A stretch of 64,000 bases of DNA from Nonomuraea candida (GCF_000725485.1 NZ_JOAG01000009.1:1-64000), one strand, 5' to 3'. Positions 31,886-38,422 are shown, numbered from the stretch's first letter. Translations and numbers: made by a program. The notes: a model not told the origin generated them from the sequence alone.

Positions 31886-32409
31886 TCGTCTCTGACGATG
31901 AGTTCGAGAGTCTGCTCGGCAGCTTCCAGCGCGAGGCCATCCATCTGGAGACTCGCGACGCCTACGGCACGGCAGTCGAACTGCCGCACATGGCGAAGTG
32001 GGAAGCCGGCGAACCCGACGACCTCGAATGGCTCCAGGACTGGTGCGCGACGCTCCGGGAGCACACAGCCGCCGGGCGATCCGTACGCCGCGCACGGATC
32101 GTCTCAGAGCCCCTGAGCAACTACCAGCGCTGGTCCCACAGCATCGCCCATCCCATGGTTGATGCCGGCGAGGACATCCGCTGGGTGCCGCGTCACCGGC
32201 TCACTGAACCGGGCGGCATCGTCCTGATCCCCGCGAACGACTTCTACGTCTTTGACGGGCGCGTAGTCGTGTTCCTGACCTACGTAGGCAACGGTCTCGT
32301 GCGCGAGATGATCAGCTCCACCGATCCCCTCGACATCGCGGCCTGCGAGGACGCGTTCGCCGACGTCTGGAAGCTCGCCATCCCTCACCGTGACTACTCG
32401 CCCACCTAG
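31882..32409 (+). CDS. DUF6879-type protein
   Basis: 175 residues; ATG 31882 overlaps the previous stop. LGSFQREAIHLETRDAYG, VRRARIVSEPLSNYQRW and FDGRVVVFLTYVGNG are family signatures. The fold is unknown; it is almost always encoded next to an Scr1-type XRE regulator, as here, with a 20-nt overlap. It probably binds that regulator. Confidence 0.8.
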   Translation: MIVSDDEFESLLGSFQREAIHLETRDAYGTAVELPHMAKWEAGEPDDLEWLQDWCATLREHTAAGRSVRRARIVSEPLSNYQRWSHSIAHPMVDAGEDIRWVPRHRLTEPGGIVLIPANDFYVFDGRVVVFLTYVGNGLVREMISSTDPLDIAACEDAFADVWKLAIPHRDYSPT

Positions 32410-33244
32410 CCCAGCACAGCAGGTCGCCGAAGAACTCGGCATCCGCCTACGGGAGATCCGTCAGGGCGCGGCCCTCACCGGCCGCGCCCTCGCCGCGCAA
32501 GCAGGCTGGCACTTCACCAAGGTCAGCCGCATGGAACACGGCGTGAAGGTCGCCACGGAGGAAGAGATCCGCATCTGGTGCCGCATCTGCCGGGCTGAAG
32601 ACCAGATACCTGACCTTGTCGCCACCGTCCGCGCCATCCAGACGATGTACCAGGAGTTGCGCCGCCAGACCCGAGCAGGCATGAAGCGCCTGATGCGGGC
32701 CCCCGTCCCGCTGTACGAGCGCACCAGGCGTTTTCGGATCTACGAACACAACGTCATCCCAGGTCTCTTCCAGACGCCAGCGTATGCGCGGGCGATGCTC
32801 ACGTTCTGGTTCGGCTTCCTCGACGCGCCCAACGACCTCGACGAGGCGGTGGACGCTCGCATGGACCGGCAACGCGTGATCCACTCCCGGGGCAAACGCT
32901 TCGACGTGCTCTTGGAGGAGCAGGCGTTACGGACCTGGTTCGGGACAGCCGACGTGCAGGCGGAGCAGCTTGAGCGGCTGCTGACGGTCATGTCACACCC
33001 GCACGTCTCGCTGCGCATCATCCCCCTGATGATCGAGCGCCCCTGTGTTGCCTCGACCGGCTTCTGGATCTACGACGATGCCATGGTGACGCTGGAGACT
33101 CCCACCGCAAGCTTGGAGGTCACGCGACCACGGGAGGTTGAGCTCTACACCCGGATGTTCGAGCGGTTGGCCACCGTGGCGCGGAAGGGCCAGGCGGCGC
33201 GTGAACTCGTTCTCGATGTGCTTGGCGAGCTCCACAGGCACTAA
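32390..33244 (+). CDS. XRE regulator with DUF5753/Scr1 domain
   Basis: 284 residues; GTG 32390. The HTH (about 12-70) contains LREIRQGAALTGRALAAQAG and FTKVSRMEHG. The C-terminal DUF5753 effector region (about 105-275) has YEHNVIPGLFQTPAYARAML, LDEAVDARMDRQRVIHS, VLLEEQALRTWFG and HPHVSLRIIPL. Such proteins are chromosomal developmental regulators in actinomycetes; their presence in a satellite suggests coupling of island activity to host differentiation. Candidate operators are the tandem CGCAAC sites on each side. Confidence 0.88.
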   Translation: MTTRPPSPAQQVAEELGIRLREIRQGAALTGRALAAQAGWHFTKVSRMEHGVKVATEEEIRIWCRICRAEDQIPDLVATVRAIQTMYQELRRQTRAGMKRLMRAPVPLYERTRRFRIYEHNVIPGLFQTPAYARAMLTFWFGFLDAPNDLDEAVDARMDRQRVIHSRGKRFDVLLEEQALRTWFGTADVQAEQLERLLTVMSHPHVSLRIIPLMIERPCVASTGFWIYDDAMVTLETPTASLEVTRPREVELYTRMFERLATVARKGQAARELVLDVLGELHRH

Positions 33245-33248
33245 TCGC

Positions 33249-33264
33249 CGCAACATTCCGCAAC
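33249..33264. promoter_or_regulatory. Tandem CGCAAC site 2
   Basis: CGCAACATTCCGCAAC, matching site 1 at 14 of 16 positions with the same 10-bp half-site spacing. It lies 40 bp upstream of the next gene (33304), which may therefore be controlled by the same regulator. Confidence 0.5.
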
Positions 33265-33303
33265 ATCCTGGCCTGCGCGAAGCCCAGTTTCTACGGTCCT
33301 GAC

Positions 33304-33762
33304 ATGGACAGTCACGGGTCCGTTCCCCCGATGCGAGCGCCCGCCCCGGTGCCTGGCACGGGCGCCCCCACGAGCAGGCCGGCCGGCCCCGACACCGTGA
33401 CCGGGTGTCGGCCGGCCGTCGAGATCCCCAACCTGAGCGGCCAGGAGATCCAGCAGGCGGTCGCGCGGGCAGCGTTCGCGGCCCGCTTGGGCGCGGCCCG
33501 CGAGCAGCATGCGATCCGCACGCTGGAGCAGCTGCGCGCCTCCTATCCCGGCTGGCACATCGAGCGGCGCCGCGACGACGCGGGCCGGGAGTGGTGGGTC
33601 GCGGTGCTGCTGGCCGCGATCACGCCGGAGATGCATGAGGCCGGCGTCGTCGGAACCGTCCAGAAGCAGGACGGCGGCACGCTCGCGGATTCGCTGGCGT
33701 GGCAGTCGTCCCTGCTGCGGAACATGCCGTCCCCGGCGGCGGAGAGCGGCGGCACGCGATGA
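33304..33762 (+). CDS. Hypothetical protein, 152 residues
   Basis: ATG 33304. A Pro-rich N-terminal 40 residues is followed by a helical region (LSGQEIQQAVARAAFAARLG) and a small domain with YPGWHIERRRDDAGREWWVA, a beta-hairpin with paired tryptophans. First of four overlapping genes after the regulator cassette. Not recognised. Confidence 0.5.
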   Translation: MDSHGSVPPMRAPAPVPGTGAPTSRPAGPDTVTGCRPAVEIPNLSGQEIQQAVARAAFAARLGAAREQHAIRTLEQLRASYPGWHIERRRDDAGREWWVAVLLAAITPEMHEAGVVGTVQKQDGGTLADSLAWQSSLLRNMPSPAAESGGTR

Positions 33763-34034
33763 TCGCCCACCCCCCGGCCGGCTGCCCGCCCTGGTGCACC
33801 TCGGCGCACGACGCGCATGAGCAGCATCACGGCATCGTGTGCGTGGTTCCCCTGGACAGGCCCCTGGGCCAGGCGAAGACGGTGTGGGCCGACCTTCTGC
33901 AGGCCCTGGACGAAGACCGGCCCGAGGTGCACGTCGGCCTCGGCGGGACGCACATCGTGCGGCTCGCGCCGGACGACGCGGTGGACCTCGGCTGGGCGCT
34001 CCTGGAGCTCGGACTGCTGGGACGTGAGCAATGA
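33759..34034 (+). CDS. Small PWC-x3-H protein (DUF6907-like), copy 1
   Basis: 91 residues; ATG 33759 overlaps the previous stop. CPPWCTSAHDAHEQHHG carries the PWC-x3-H signature shared with the proteins at 36566 and 36883, followed by a beta-rich domain (VHVGLGGTHIVRLAPDDAV). Similar small actinomycete proteins have been grouped as DUF6907; assignment from memory. Possibly a zinc-bound DNA- or protein-binding module. Confidence 0.6.
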   Translation: MIAHPPAGCPPWCTSAHDAHEQHHGIVCVVPLDRPLGQAKTVWADLLQALDEDRPEVHVGLGGTHIVRLAPDDAVDLGWALLELGLLGREQ

Positions 34035-34264
34035 CCGGCCCCGACCGGCCCGCGCCGGCCACCGGACCGCAGCCCCGCGACCTCATGTCGTACGCGACAT
34101 GGCTGGACGAGGAGGGCTACCACGCCCTCCTCTACCGCCGGCTTCCCCCTGACGCGATCGAGTACGGGTGCCTGCAGCAGGTGTGGGCCACCACCGAGGA
34201 GGAGATGCGCAGGGCCGCCGCCCAGAACCAGATCAAGATCTGGGAGTGGGAGGAACAGGCGTGA
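34031..34264 (+). CDS. Small acidic hypothetical protein, 77 residues
   Basis: ATG 34031 overlaps the previous stop (ATGA). YATWLDEEGYHALLYRRLPP and a Trp/Glu-rich tail (IKIWEWEEQA). Helical, net acidic. No recognised family; translationally coupled on both sides. Confidence 0.5.
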   Translation: MTGPDRPAPATGPQPRDLMSYATWLDEEGYHALLYRRLPPDAIEYGCLQQVWATTEEEMRRAAAQNQIKIWEWEEQA

Positions 34265-34776
34265 GCGGCAACCCCCTGTGCCTGGCGTGCGGCGCCGAGC
34301 TGCACCCCACCGCGGACGGGTGGGCGGACGACAACGGCAGCACCACATGCCCGCGCCGCGGGCGTGGAGAACACCAGGTGGAGCAGATCGTGCCTGACGA
34401 AACCAGCTATGACCCGGACTGGATCGACCACAAGGAGCCGGTCACCCCGGACGACATCCGGCTGCTGCATCAGCAGGCGCTCGACGCCGGCTGCGACCCG
34501 GACGCCCTGGAGCGCGGCCTGGCAGCCGCGATCCGGGAGGCGGGCAGCATCGAGGACCTCGCCCGCCAGTGGACGCACCGCAACGAGATGCGCCGCATGC
34601 TGGCCGAGTTCAGGGCGCAGATCCGCCGTAACCGCCGGCCGCCCGCTAAGCCGCCTCTGACGGACGACCTGACGCCCAAGAGGACCCGGAAGGACGACAA
34701 GCGCCGCCTCCAGGAGCTGGTGCGGAAGTATCCCGACCTGGCCCGCGAGGCTCTCACCGGCGGCGACGCCACCTGA
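34261..34776 (+). CDS. Zinc-knuckle protein with basic C-terminus
   Basis: 171 residues; GTG 34261 overlaps the previous stop. The N-terminus has CLACGAELHP and, 20 residues on, TCPRRGRG, giving a C4-type site. The C-terminal 60 residues are strongly basic (RRNRRPPAKPPLTDDLTPKR), suggesting nucleic-acid binding. It is last before the repeat-block region, so binding to that DNA is conceivable (speculative). Confidence 0.55.
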   Translation: MSGNPLCLACGAELHPTADGWADDNGSTTCPRRGRGEHQVEQIVPDETSYDPDWIDHKEPVTPDDIRLLHQQALDAGCDPDALERGLAAAIREAGSIEDLARQWTHRNEMRRMLAEFRAQIRRNRRPPAKPPLTDDLTPKRTRKDDKRRLQELVRKYPDLAREALTGGDAT

Positions 34777-34785
34777 ACGGCCCGA

Positions 34786-34811
34786 CTCCCGGCGGGCACA
34801 CGCGCCGGGAG
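34786..34811 (+). terminator. Hairpin terminator of the rightward genes
   Basis: CTCCCGGCG (34786-34794) pairs with CGCCGGGAG (34803-34811) across an 8-nt loop, 10 bases after the last stop codon. Perfect 9-bp stem. Confidence 0.72.
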
Positions 34812-34860
34812 CCGGGCGCACAACCCCCTTTCGGGAGCTCAGACCGCAGAGCATCGCCAC

Positions 34861-35010
34861 CCGGAGGGGAAGGCCCTGCCCCCAGCTTTCGCCCAGGGGA
34901 GCCCGGGTTCGGGGCAGGGCAACGCAAGACCCCCTCCGGGGCGCTGGGAAGGATGAGCTCCCGGCAGCCGGAGGGCCGGGTGGCCCCGCCCTTGAGGTGT
35001 GGCGGGGCCA
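34861..35010. repeat. Block 1: nested GC-rich inverted repeats
   Basis: CCGGAGGGG (34861-34869) pairs with CCCCTCCGG (34931-34939), enclosing GCCCTGCCCC (34873-34882) with GGGGCAGGGC (34911-34920). Next is the perfect hairpin TGGCCCCGCC/GGCGGGGCCA (34981-35010) with a 10-nt loop. Together these could fold as a long stem or cruciform. Confidence 0.75.
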
Positions 35011-35271
35011 CCCCCGCAGACGGCCCGGTGTTAGAACGGTCCGCCGGGCCACCGGCCCCACCCGTGGAGGAAAGGCAGGGTGGGGCCACCAAGCGCCGCC
35101 CCCGGGAGGGCACGGATCGCGCCGCAGGACTTCGACCGGTCCTGGCGCTCGCTGCGACCGGGCCAGTACGCACTCCGGGGGCGGCACCTGCCAGGAAGCC
35201 GAACCCGCCGCGTACCTCCCAAGGAGTCCTGGCCGAAGGACGACCAGGGGTAGCGGCCACCGTCGCCCCCT

Positions 35272-35375
35272 CTAGGCCGTCTAGGAGCGCGTTTTCCCAG
35301 GGTGCGAGCCCCTAGCTTCCTAGGCCGGCCGTCTAGCTCCTAGACTCTCGACGTCTACTCCTAGGCCCTGGCTAG
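35272..35375. repeat. Block 2: eight CTAG sites in 104 bp
   Basis: CTAG starts at 35272, 35281, 35312, 35320, 35333, 35340, 35361 and 35372. The tetranucleotide is scarce in the surrounding high-GC DNA. Spacing is irregular. Confidence 0.85.
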
Positions 35376-35391
35376 GGGGTCTCGGAGAGGG

Positions 35392-35500
35392 TCAAGAGGT
35401 GCCTCAAGAGCCTGCGGCCGAGGGTCAAGGACTTGAGCCTCAGGAGGTCGTTCTTGAGCCGCTCTTGAGCCTCAAGGTCCAGGACTTGACCCTGCCTTGA
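35392..35500. repeat. Block 3: nine TCAAG/CTTGA words
   Basis: TCAAG at 35392, 35404, 35425 and 35472; CTTGA at 35432, 35453, 35464, 35485 and 35496. The two orientations alternate so that many neighbouring pairs can form small hairpins. Confidence 0.85.
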
Positions 35501-35575
35501 GCCTCCAACGCAGACCCGTTACGTAACGCGCGCACGGCCCCGTTACGCGCGTGACAACTTCCGTTGTCGGCTGGA

Positions 35576-35756
35576 GGGAGGCAGGCAGGGAGGCAGGGAG
35601 AACTCCCTCACCGCCTCCCTGACCCTCCTCCATCACGCTGAGCAGCCAAACTCCCTCCCAGGGAGGCCAGGGAGGCGAGCGGAGTTAGGTCGCCTGCACC
35701 CCTTAAAACGGGCTCTGGAAGGGTCGTAGAGCCTCCCTCCGCGTAGCGCGCGGGAG
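35576..35756. repeat. Block 4: GGGAG/CTCCC words
   Basis: Eleven GGGAG or CTCCC words between 35576 and 35756, most within GCAGGGAGG or CCTCCCTG contexts. Just before it, GTTACGTAAC (35518-35527) and a second GTTACGCGCG (35542-35551) form a small GTTACG sub-block. Confidence 0.8.
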
Positions 35757-35775
35757 GGCACCTCGACGACCTCAG

Positions 35776-35894
35776 CTAACACCAGCTAACCGGCTAACCG
35801 GCTAACAATCCGCAGGTCAGCAAGGCTACGCAGACGGGTAACCTGGATGCTAGATCACTAACCGTGTTAGGTCGTCCGAGGTCACCCGACTAAC
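35776..35894. repeat. Block 5: CTAAC/GTTAG words
   Basis: CTAAC at 35776, 35786, 35794, 35802, 35858 and 35890, GTTAG at 35866. Three copies lie in an 8-bp tandem (GCTAACCG). Such short direct repeats recall origin iterons. Confidence 0.8.
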
Positions 35895-35904
35895 ACGGGA
35901 ACTT

Positions 35905-36039
35905 CGTCACAGCACCGTCACAGCACCAGGGGTGGCGCCACCCCGGAGCGACACCCGAGGACAGGTGTCGGTGCGAGTGTCGGCAGCGGTGTCGCCCCGC
36001 CTGTACCGCCCCTGTACGGAGGGGGTACCGGGCCGGTAC
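35905..36039. repeat. Block 6: phased CGTCACAGCAC, GTGTCG and GTAC words
   Basis: CGTCACAGCAC is duplicated in exact 11-bp tandem (35905-35926). A perfect 16-bp palindrome GGGGTGGCGCCACCCC follows (35929-35944). GTGTCG starts at 35965, 35977 and 35989, exactly 12 bp apart. GTAC starts at 36003, 36014, 36025 and 36036, exactly 11 bp apart. Near-helical phasing places these words on one face of the DNA. Confidence 0.85.
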
Positions 36040-36076
36040 AGGGCAGCGGAAAGCGCCTGACTTCCATGAGGTGGAC

Positions 36077-36393
36077 GCGACCATTCCGCGACCACGAAGT
36101 GTCGGCGCCGGCGTCGATGAAGTGTCCGCCGAGTGTCACGCCGGAGGTCACGAGACCGGTCGCGGATCGAGTCACGAACCGGTCGCGACCACGGCCGGTG
36201 TCCGCGACCAACCAGGCGACCGAAGCGCGACCAAAATCACGGGCTTGACCTGCATGGACGCGAAAAGCATGTGACGCCGTTCGTGACCACATCCGTGACC
36301 ACGAAACCGACCACGAGTGGTCGCCGATTCCAGGTCAACTTGGTCGCGGCCGGCGACCGTGGACGCGACCAGCTCGCGACCGGACACGCGACC
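36077..36393. repeat. Block 7: fourteen GCGACC/GGTCGC words
   Basis: Fourteen copies in 317 bp counting both strands, where I would expect about 0.4 by a rough hand estimate at 66% GC. Extra GTGACCAC doublets occur at about 36280-36303. Spacing varies. Confidence 0.85.
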
Positions 36394-36512
36394 ACCAGGA
36401 ACCGTACTCCCCCACGTACCTCTTCTTCGCGCCACGAAGAGGTGCTTGGGAGGGTTCGACAACCGTGAAGGAACCGCTTCAGAACCGAACGAGAACCGGC
36501 CAGGGAACGAAA

Positions 36513-36547
36513 GAGCCCCCGCCACCAAGGGGAGGTGACGGGGGCTC
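36513..36547. terminator. Bidirectional hairpin terminator
   Basis: GAGCCCCCG (36513-36521) pairs with CGGGGGCTC (36539-36547), with inner CACC/GGTG pairing. It lies 19 bases beyond the stop of the leftward gene at 36566 and closes the repeat-block region. Confidence 0.75.
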
Positions 36548-36565
36548 GGCGAGGATGAGGACAGC

Positions 36566-36886
36566 CTACGCGCTGTCCGCCTCGTCGCAGATCTTCGCCA
36601 GGTACTCGGCCAGACGCCGCGCCTCCGACAGGGGGAACATGTGCGCGCTGGCGCTGATCCCGACGAAGGTCACCATCACCTCACCGTTGTGCCTGGCCTC
36701 CTCCAGGCCCACCAGGAAGCCCTCCTTCCGGAAGGAGACGCCCATGCAGCCCGCGTCGACCGTGACGGTGAACTCCTCCGAATCGCCGCAGTGCGGCTCG
36801 TCCGGGTGGATGACGTGGTCCGCCTCGCACCACGGCACCGGGCACGGGTGCGGCACCCTGTAGGGCGCCTCAGTCATCGTGGTCAC
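36566..36886 (-). CDS. Small PWC-x3-H protein (DUF6907-like), copy 2
   Basis: 106 residues from GTG 36886, which overlaps the stop of the gene at 36883; ATG 36877 is an alternative. CPVPWCEADHVIHPDEPHCG has the PWC-x3-H signature. A beta-rich domain (FTVTVDAGCMGVSF, VMVTFVGISAS) and a C-terminal helix (LSEARRLAEYLAKI) follow. Last gene of the leftward three-gene set. Confidence 0.62.
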   Translation of the reverse strand: MTTMTEAPYRVPHPCPVPWCEADHVIHPDEPHCGDSEEFTVTVDAGCMGVSFRKEGFLVGLEEARHNGEVMVTFVGISASAHMFPLSEARRLAEYLAKICDEADSA

Positions 36887-37191
36887 AGATCCCACCCCCG
36901 AGCCTCCATCAGAGTGCGGGCGGCGCCCCGTACGGCGGCGGCCACCCGGCCGGCGTGCTCGCCCTCGATCCGGTCGAGAACGTAGGCGACTTCATCGGCA
37001 ACCGCGGGCCGGAACTCGATCAGCATGCGCGGTTCCGCGTAGGCGAGCCGGACCAGGCCGTCAGGCTCGTCCTGGTGCCCGTCGATCAGGATGGCGATCA
37101 CAGCCAGGTCGCCAAGCTCGACGGGGGCGGTACGGTGCTCGCGCGGCTGTTTGCTGTGGTCGCGCGAGCACCAGGGGAACCGGCAGCTCAT
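36883..37191 (-). CDS. Small PWC-x3-H protein (DUF6907-like), copy 3
   Basis: 102 residues from ATG 37191, overlapping the stop of the 37188 gene (ATGA). CRFPWCSRDHSKQPREH carries the same signature as copies 1 and 2; the domain after it reads GLVRLAYAEPRMLIEF. The frame is open far upstream, but that extension is only the shadow of the next gene. Function unknown. Confidence 0.62.
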   Translation of the reverse strand: MSCRFPWCSRDHSKQPREHRTAPVELGDLAVIAILIDGHQDEPDGLVRLAYAEPRMLIEFRPAVADEVAYVLDRIEGEHAGRVAAAVRGAARTLMEARGWDL

Positions 37192-37859
37192 GCCGTCGCC
37201 TTGACGGTCGAGGTGCGGCAGGAGATGCACGAGGGGTCGTCGCAGCGCCCCTCGGAGTCGAACGGCATCGGCGCGGGCTTCCAACCCGCGACCGTGGCAC
37301 CCCGGCGCGCGTCGAGAACGGAGTTCAGCGCGGCGGTGAGCTGCTCGCGCTCGGCGACGGTGAACACGCTGTCCCGATCCTCGGTCATCGCGTGCATGTC
37401 GCTGCCGGACATGTTGAGGTCGTGGGCGATCTGCGCGGCAGCCAGGTTGCCCCAGGTGAACGCCTTGAGCAGGTGGCCCTCCGCGACCTTGGCCCTCTCG
37501 GCGAAAGCGTCGATGTCCGCGCTCAACTGGTCCGCCTTGGCCCTGGTGGCGGACATCTCGACGGTGAACGCCTCGATGAACTCCCGGCTCAGCCCGACGT
37601 CCATGCCGTTCGCCATGAGGTCCTGGAGGTGCTGCAGGGCCGCGTCGGTGGTGGAGCGGGCCTGAGTGACGGGGTCGGCGCAGGAGCAGGCGTACAGCCA
37701 CGTCTCGCCGCCCTCGTGGGCGTACAACTCCATCGCCTTGAGGTTGCCGTTCTCGTTGCCGCAGACGACGCACGCGCGGCCCGCAAGCTGGGCGGGCGTG
37801 AGCGTCTCGGGGTCGAAGTCGATGCGGGTGTGATCGGCGTTGGGCGTAAGGTTGCCCAT
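37188..37859 (-). CDS. Hypothetical protein with two CxxC sites
   Basis: 223 residues from ATG 37859. An N-terminal RACVVCGNENGNLKAMELYAH and WLYACSCAD, plus a C-terminal CDDPSCISCRT, suggest zinc knuckles. The middle (85-180) is helical with a coiled-coil look (VEMSATRAKADQLSADIDAF). First gene of the leftward set, with its own promoter at 37945-37973. Confidence 0.6.
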   Translation of the reverse strand: MGNLTPNADHTRIDFDPETLTPAQLAGRACVVCGNENGNLKAMELYAHEGGETWLYACSCADPVTQARSTTDAALQHLQDLMANGMDVGLSREFIEAFTVEMSATRAKADQLSADIDAFAERAKVAEGHLLKAFTWGNLAAAQIAHDLNMSGSDMHAMTEDRDSVFTVAEREQLTAALNSVLDARRGATVAGWKPAPMPFDSEGRCDDPSCISCRTSTVKATA

Positions 37860-37944
37860 GGGTCATCTCCCTGTTGTAGGCAGGTTGGTGATCAAGGGCC
37901 TGTTCGGTGGTCGCACACCGGGCAGGCCCGTTTTGCTGTCTCCG

Positions 37945-37973
37945 ACCGTACGCTGACCGATGACACCCGTCAA
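37945..37973 (-). promoter_or_regulatory. Promoter of the leftward gene set
   Basis: On the minus strand TTGACG (37973-37968), 17-bp spacer, TACGGT (37950-37945). It lies 86 bp upstream of the 37859 start codon. Confidence 0.5.
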
Positions 37974-37999
37974 CCCTGGAGAGACGACTCTCCTTGAAT

Positions 38000-38040
38000 G
38001 ACTGTCCATAGGCGACAGTCGTACAGAATGGGCTTACACT
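38000..38040 (+). promoter_or_regulatory. Operator plus leaderless promoter of the right-end HTH gene
   Basis: GACTGTC-N7-GACAGTC (38000-38020) is a perfect inverted repeat. GCGACA (38012-38017) and TACACT (38035-38040) form a -35/-10 pair with a 17-bp spacer. The expected transcript start falls at or next to ATG 38047, so the mRNA should be leaderless. The repeat overlaps the -35. Confidence 0.5.
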
Positions 38041-38046
38041 CGCAGC

Positions 38047-38304
38047 ATGAATGAGGAGCCGAAAGCGCCCTGGGTACCGGTCGGAGTGGACGCCATCGCA
38101 GAGAGGTTGGGCGTATCAGAGAACACGGTTGTCGTCTGGCGCCGGCGCTCGGCGAAGGAGTGGGTCAACGTGGCCAAGTTCCCGGAGCCGCGAGGAAAGA
38201 TCTCCGGCCGCGACTGGTGGTGGTGGAAGCACATCGAGGACTGGGCTCGGGAGACAGGCCGTCTCAAGTCAGGGCACACAGAGGGCACAACGCGCCAAGA
38301 TTGA
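38047..38304 (+). CDS. Small HTH protein at the right end
   Basis: 85 residues. VGVDAIAERLGVSENTVVVW is a clear HTH, and GKISGRDWWWWKHIEDWARE forms the wing and tail, resembling AlpA or phage excisionase-type proteins. Controlled by its own leaderless promoter with an overlapping inverted repeat, probably autoregulated. It may be a second regulator of the island or an excision factor acting near attR, 94 bp away. Confidence 0.72.
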   Translation: MNEEPKAPWVPVGVDAIAERLGVSENTVVVWRRRSAKEWVNVAKFPEPRGKISGRDWWWWKHIEDWARETGRLKSGHTEGTTRQD

Positions 38305-38398
38305 CCGAGATCTGTTGAGATCGTTTAAGTAGGCATCGGCCCAGCTCAGAAGGGTTACGCAGGAGTCTTTGCAGGTGGGAGACCTCCCTGCTTCAGAG

Positions 38399-38422
38399 CT
38401 ACTACTTCTGCAGCGACGTCAC
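38399..38422. repeat. attR core (24 bp)
   Basis: Second copy of the att core. To its right the chromosomal DNA reads on as the original LPMO ending (codons for T, F, N, stop), showing that the pre-integration gene ran through this sequence. To its left is element DNA. Confidence 0.9.

Larger units (their letters stand above)
34812..36512. repeat. 1.7-kb non-coding region of successive short-word blocks
   Basis: No gene is supported on either strand. From 34861 onward the DNA is a series of blocks, each enriched in one short word, usually in both orientations: nested GC-rich inverted repeats; CTAG; TCAAG/CTTGA; GTTACG; GGGAG/CTCCC; CTAAC/GTTAG; CGTCACAGCAC; GTGTCG; GTAC; GCGACC/GGTCGC; and finally AACCG. 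Two strong hairpins close it at each end. Both-orientation usage rules out simple slippage. Candidate roles are the island origin, a packaging site, a structured RNA, or an array of sites for DNA-binding proteins. Confidence 0.8.
23815..38422. mobile_element. PICI-like satellite integrated in the LPMO 3' end
   Basis: Bounded by a 24-bp identity (attL/attR) within LPMO coding sequence; the excised circle would be 14,584 bp. Order: integrase and XRE repressor leftward; then xis, a zinc protein, Prim-Pol, ATPase, six small genes, HNH, small terminase, a regulatory cassette and small genes rightward; then a repeat-block non-coding region, three leftward small genes and an HTH gene. No large terminase, portal, head, tail, TraB/FtsK or relaxase is present. 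The combination int-regulator-xis-primase-helicase-terS is the layout of phage-inducible chromosomal islands. A decayed prophage or a conjugation-defective AICE is the alternative. Confidence 0.75.

Noticed and set aside
36066..36468. Short open frames within the GCGACC block
   Set aside because: Their products are Arg/Thr/Pro-rich translations of the repeated words, with no ribosome sites or domain content.
37192..37866. N-terminal extension of the PWC-x3-H protein at 36883
   Set aside because: The extension is the out-of-frame shadow of the 37188-37859 gene; ATG 37191 overlapping that gene's stop is the better start.
23815..38422. Actinomycete integrative conjugative element (AICE)
   Set aside because: Prim-Pol, xis and int fit, but there is no TraB/FtsK-like translocase or spread gene, while HNH and terS point to phage packaging.
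23815..38422. Complete prophage
   Set aside because: No portal, capsid, tail, lysis or large-terminase gene; 14.6 kb is too short.
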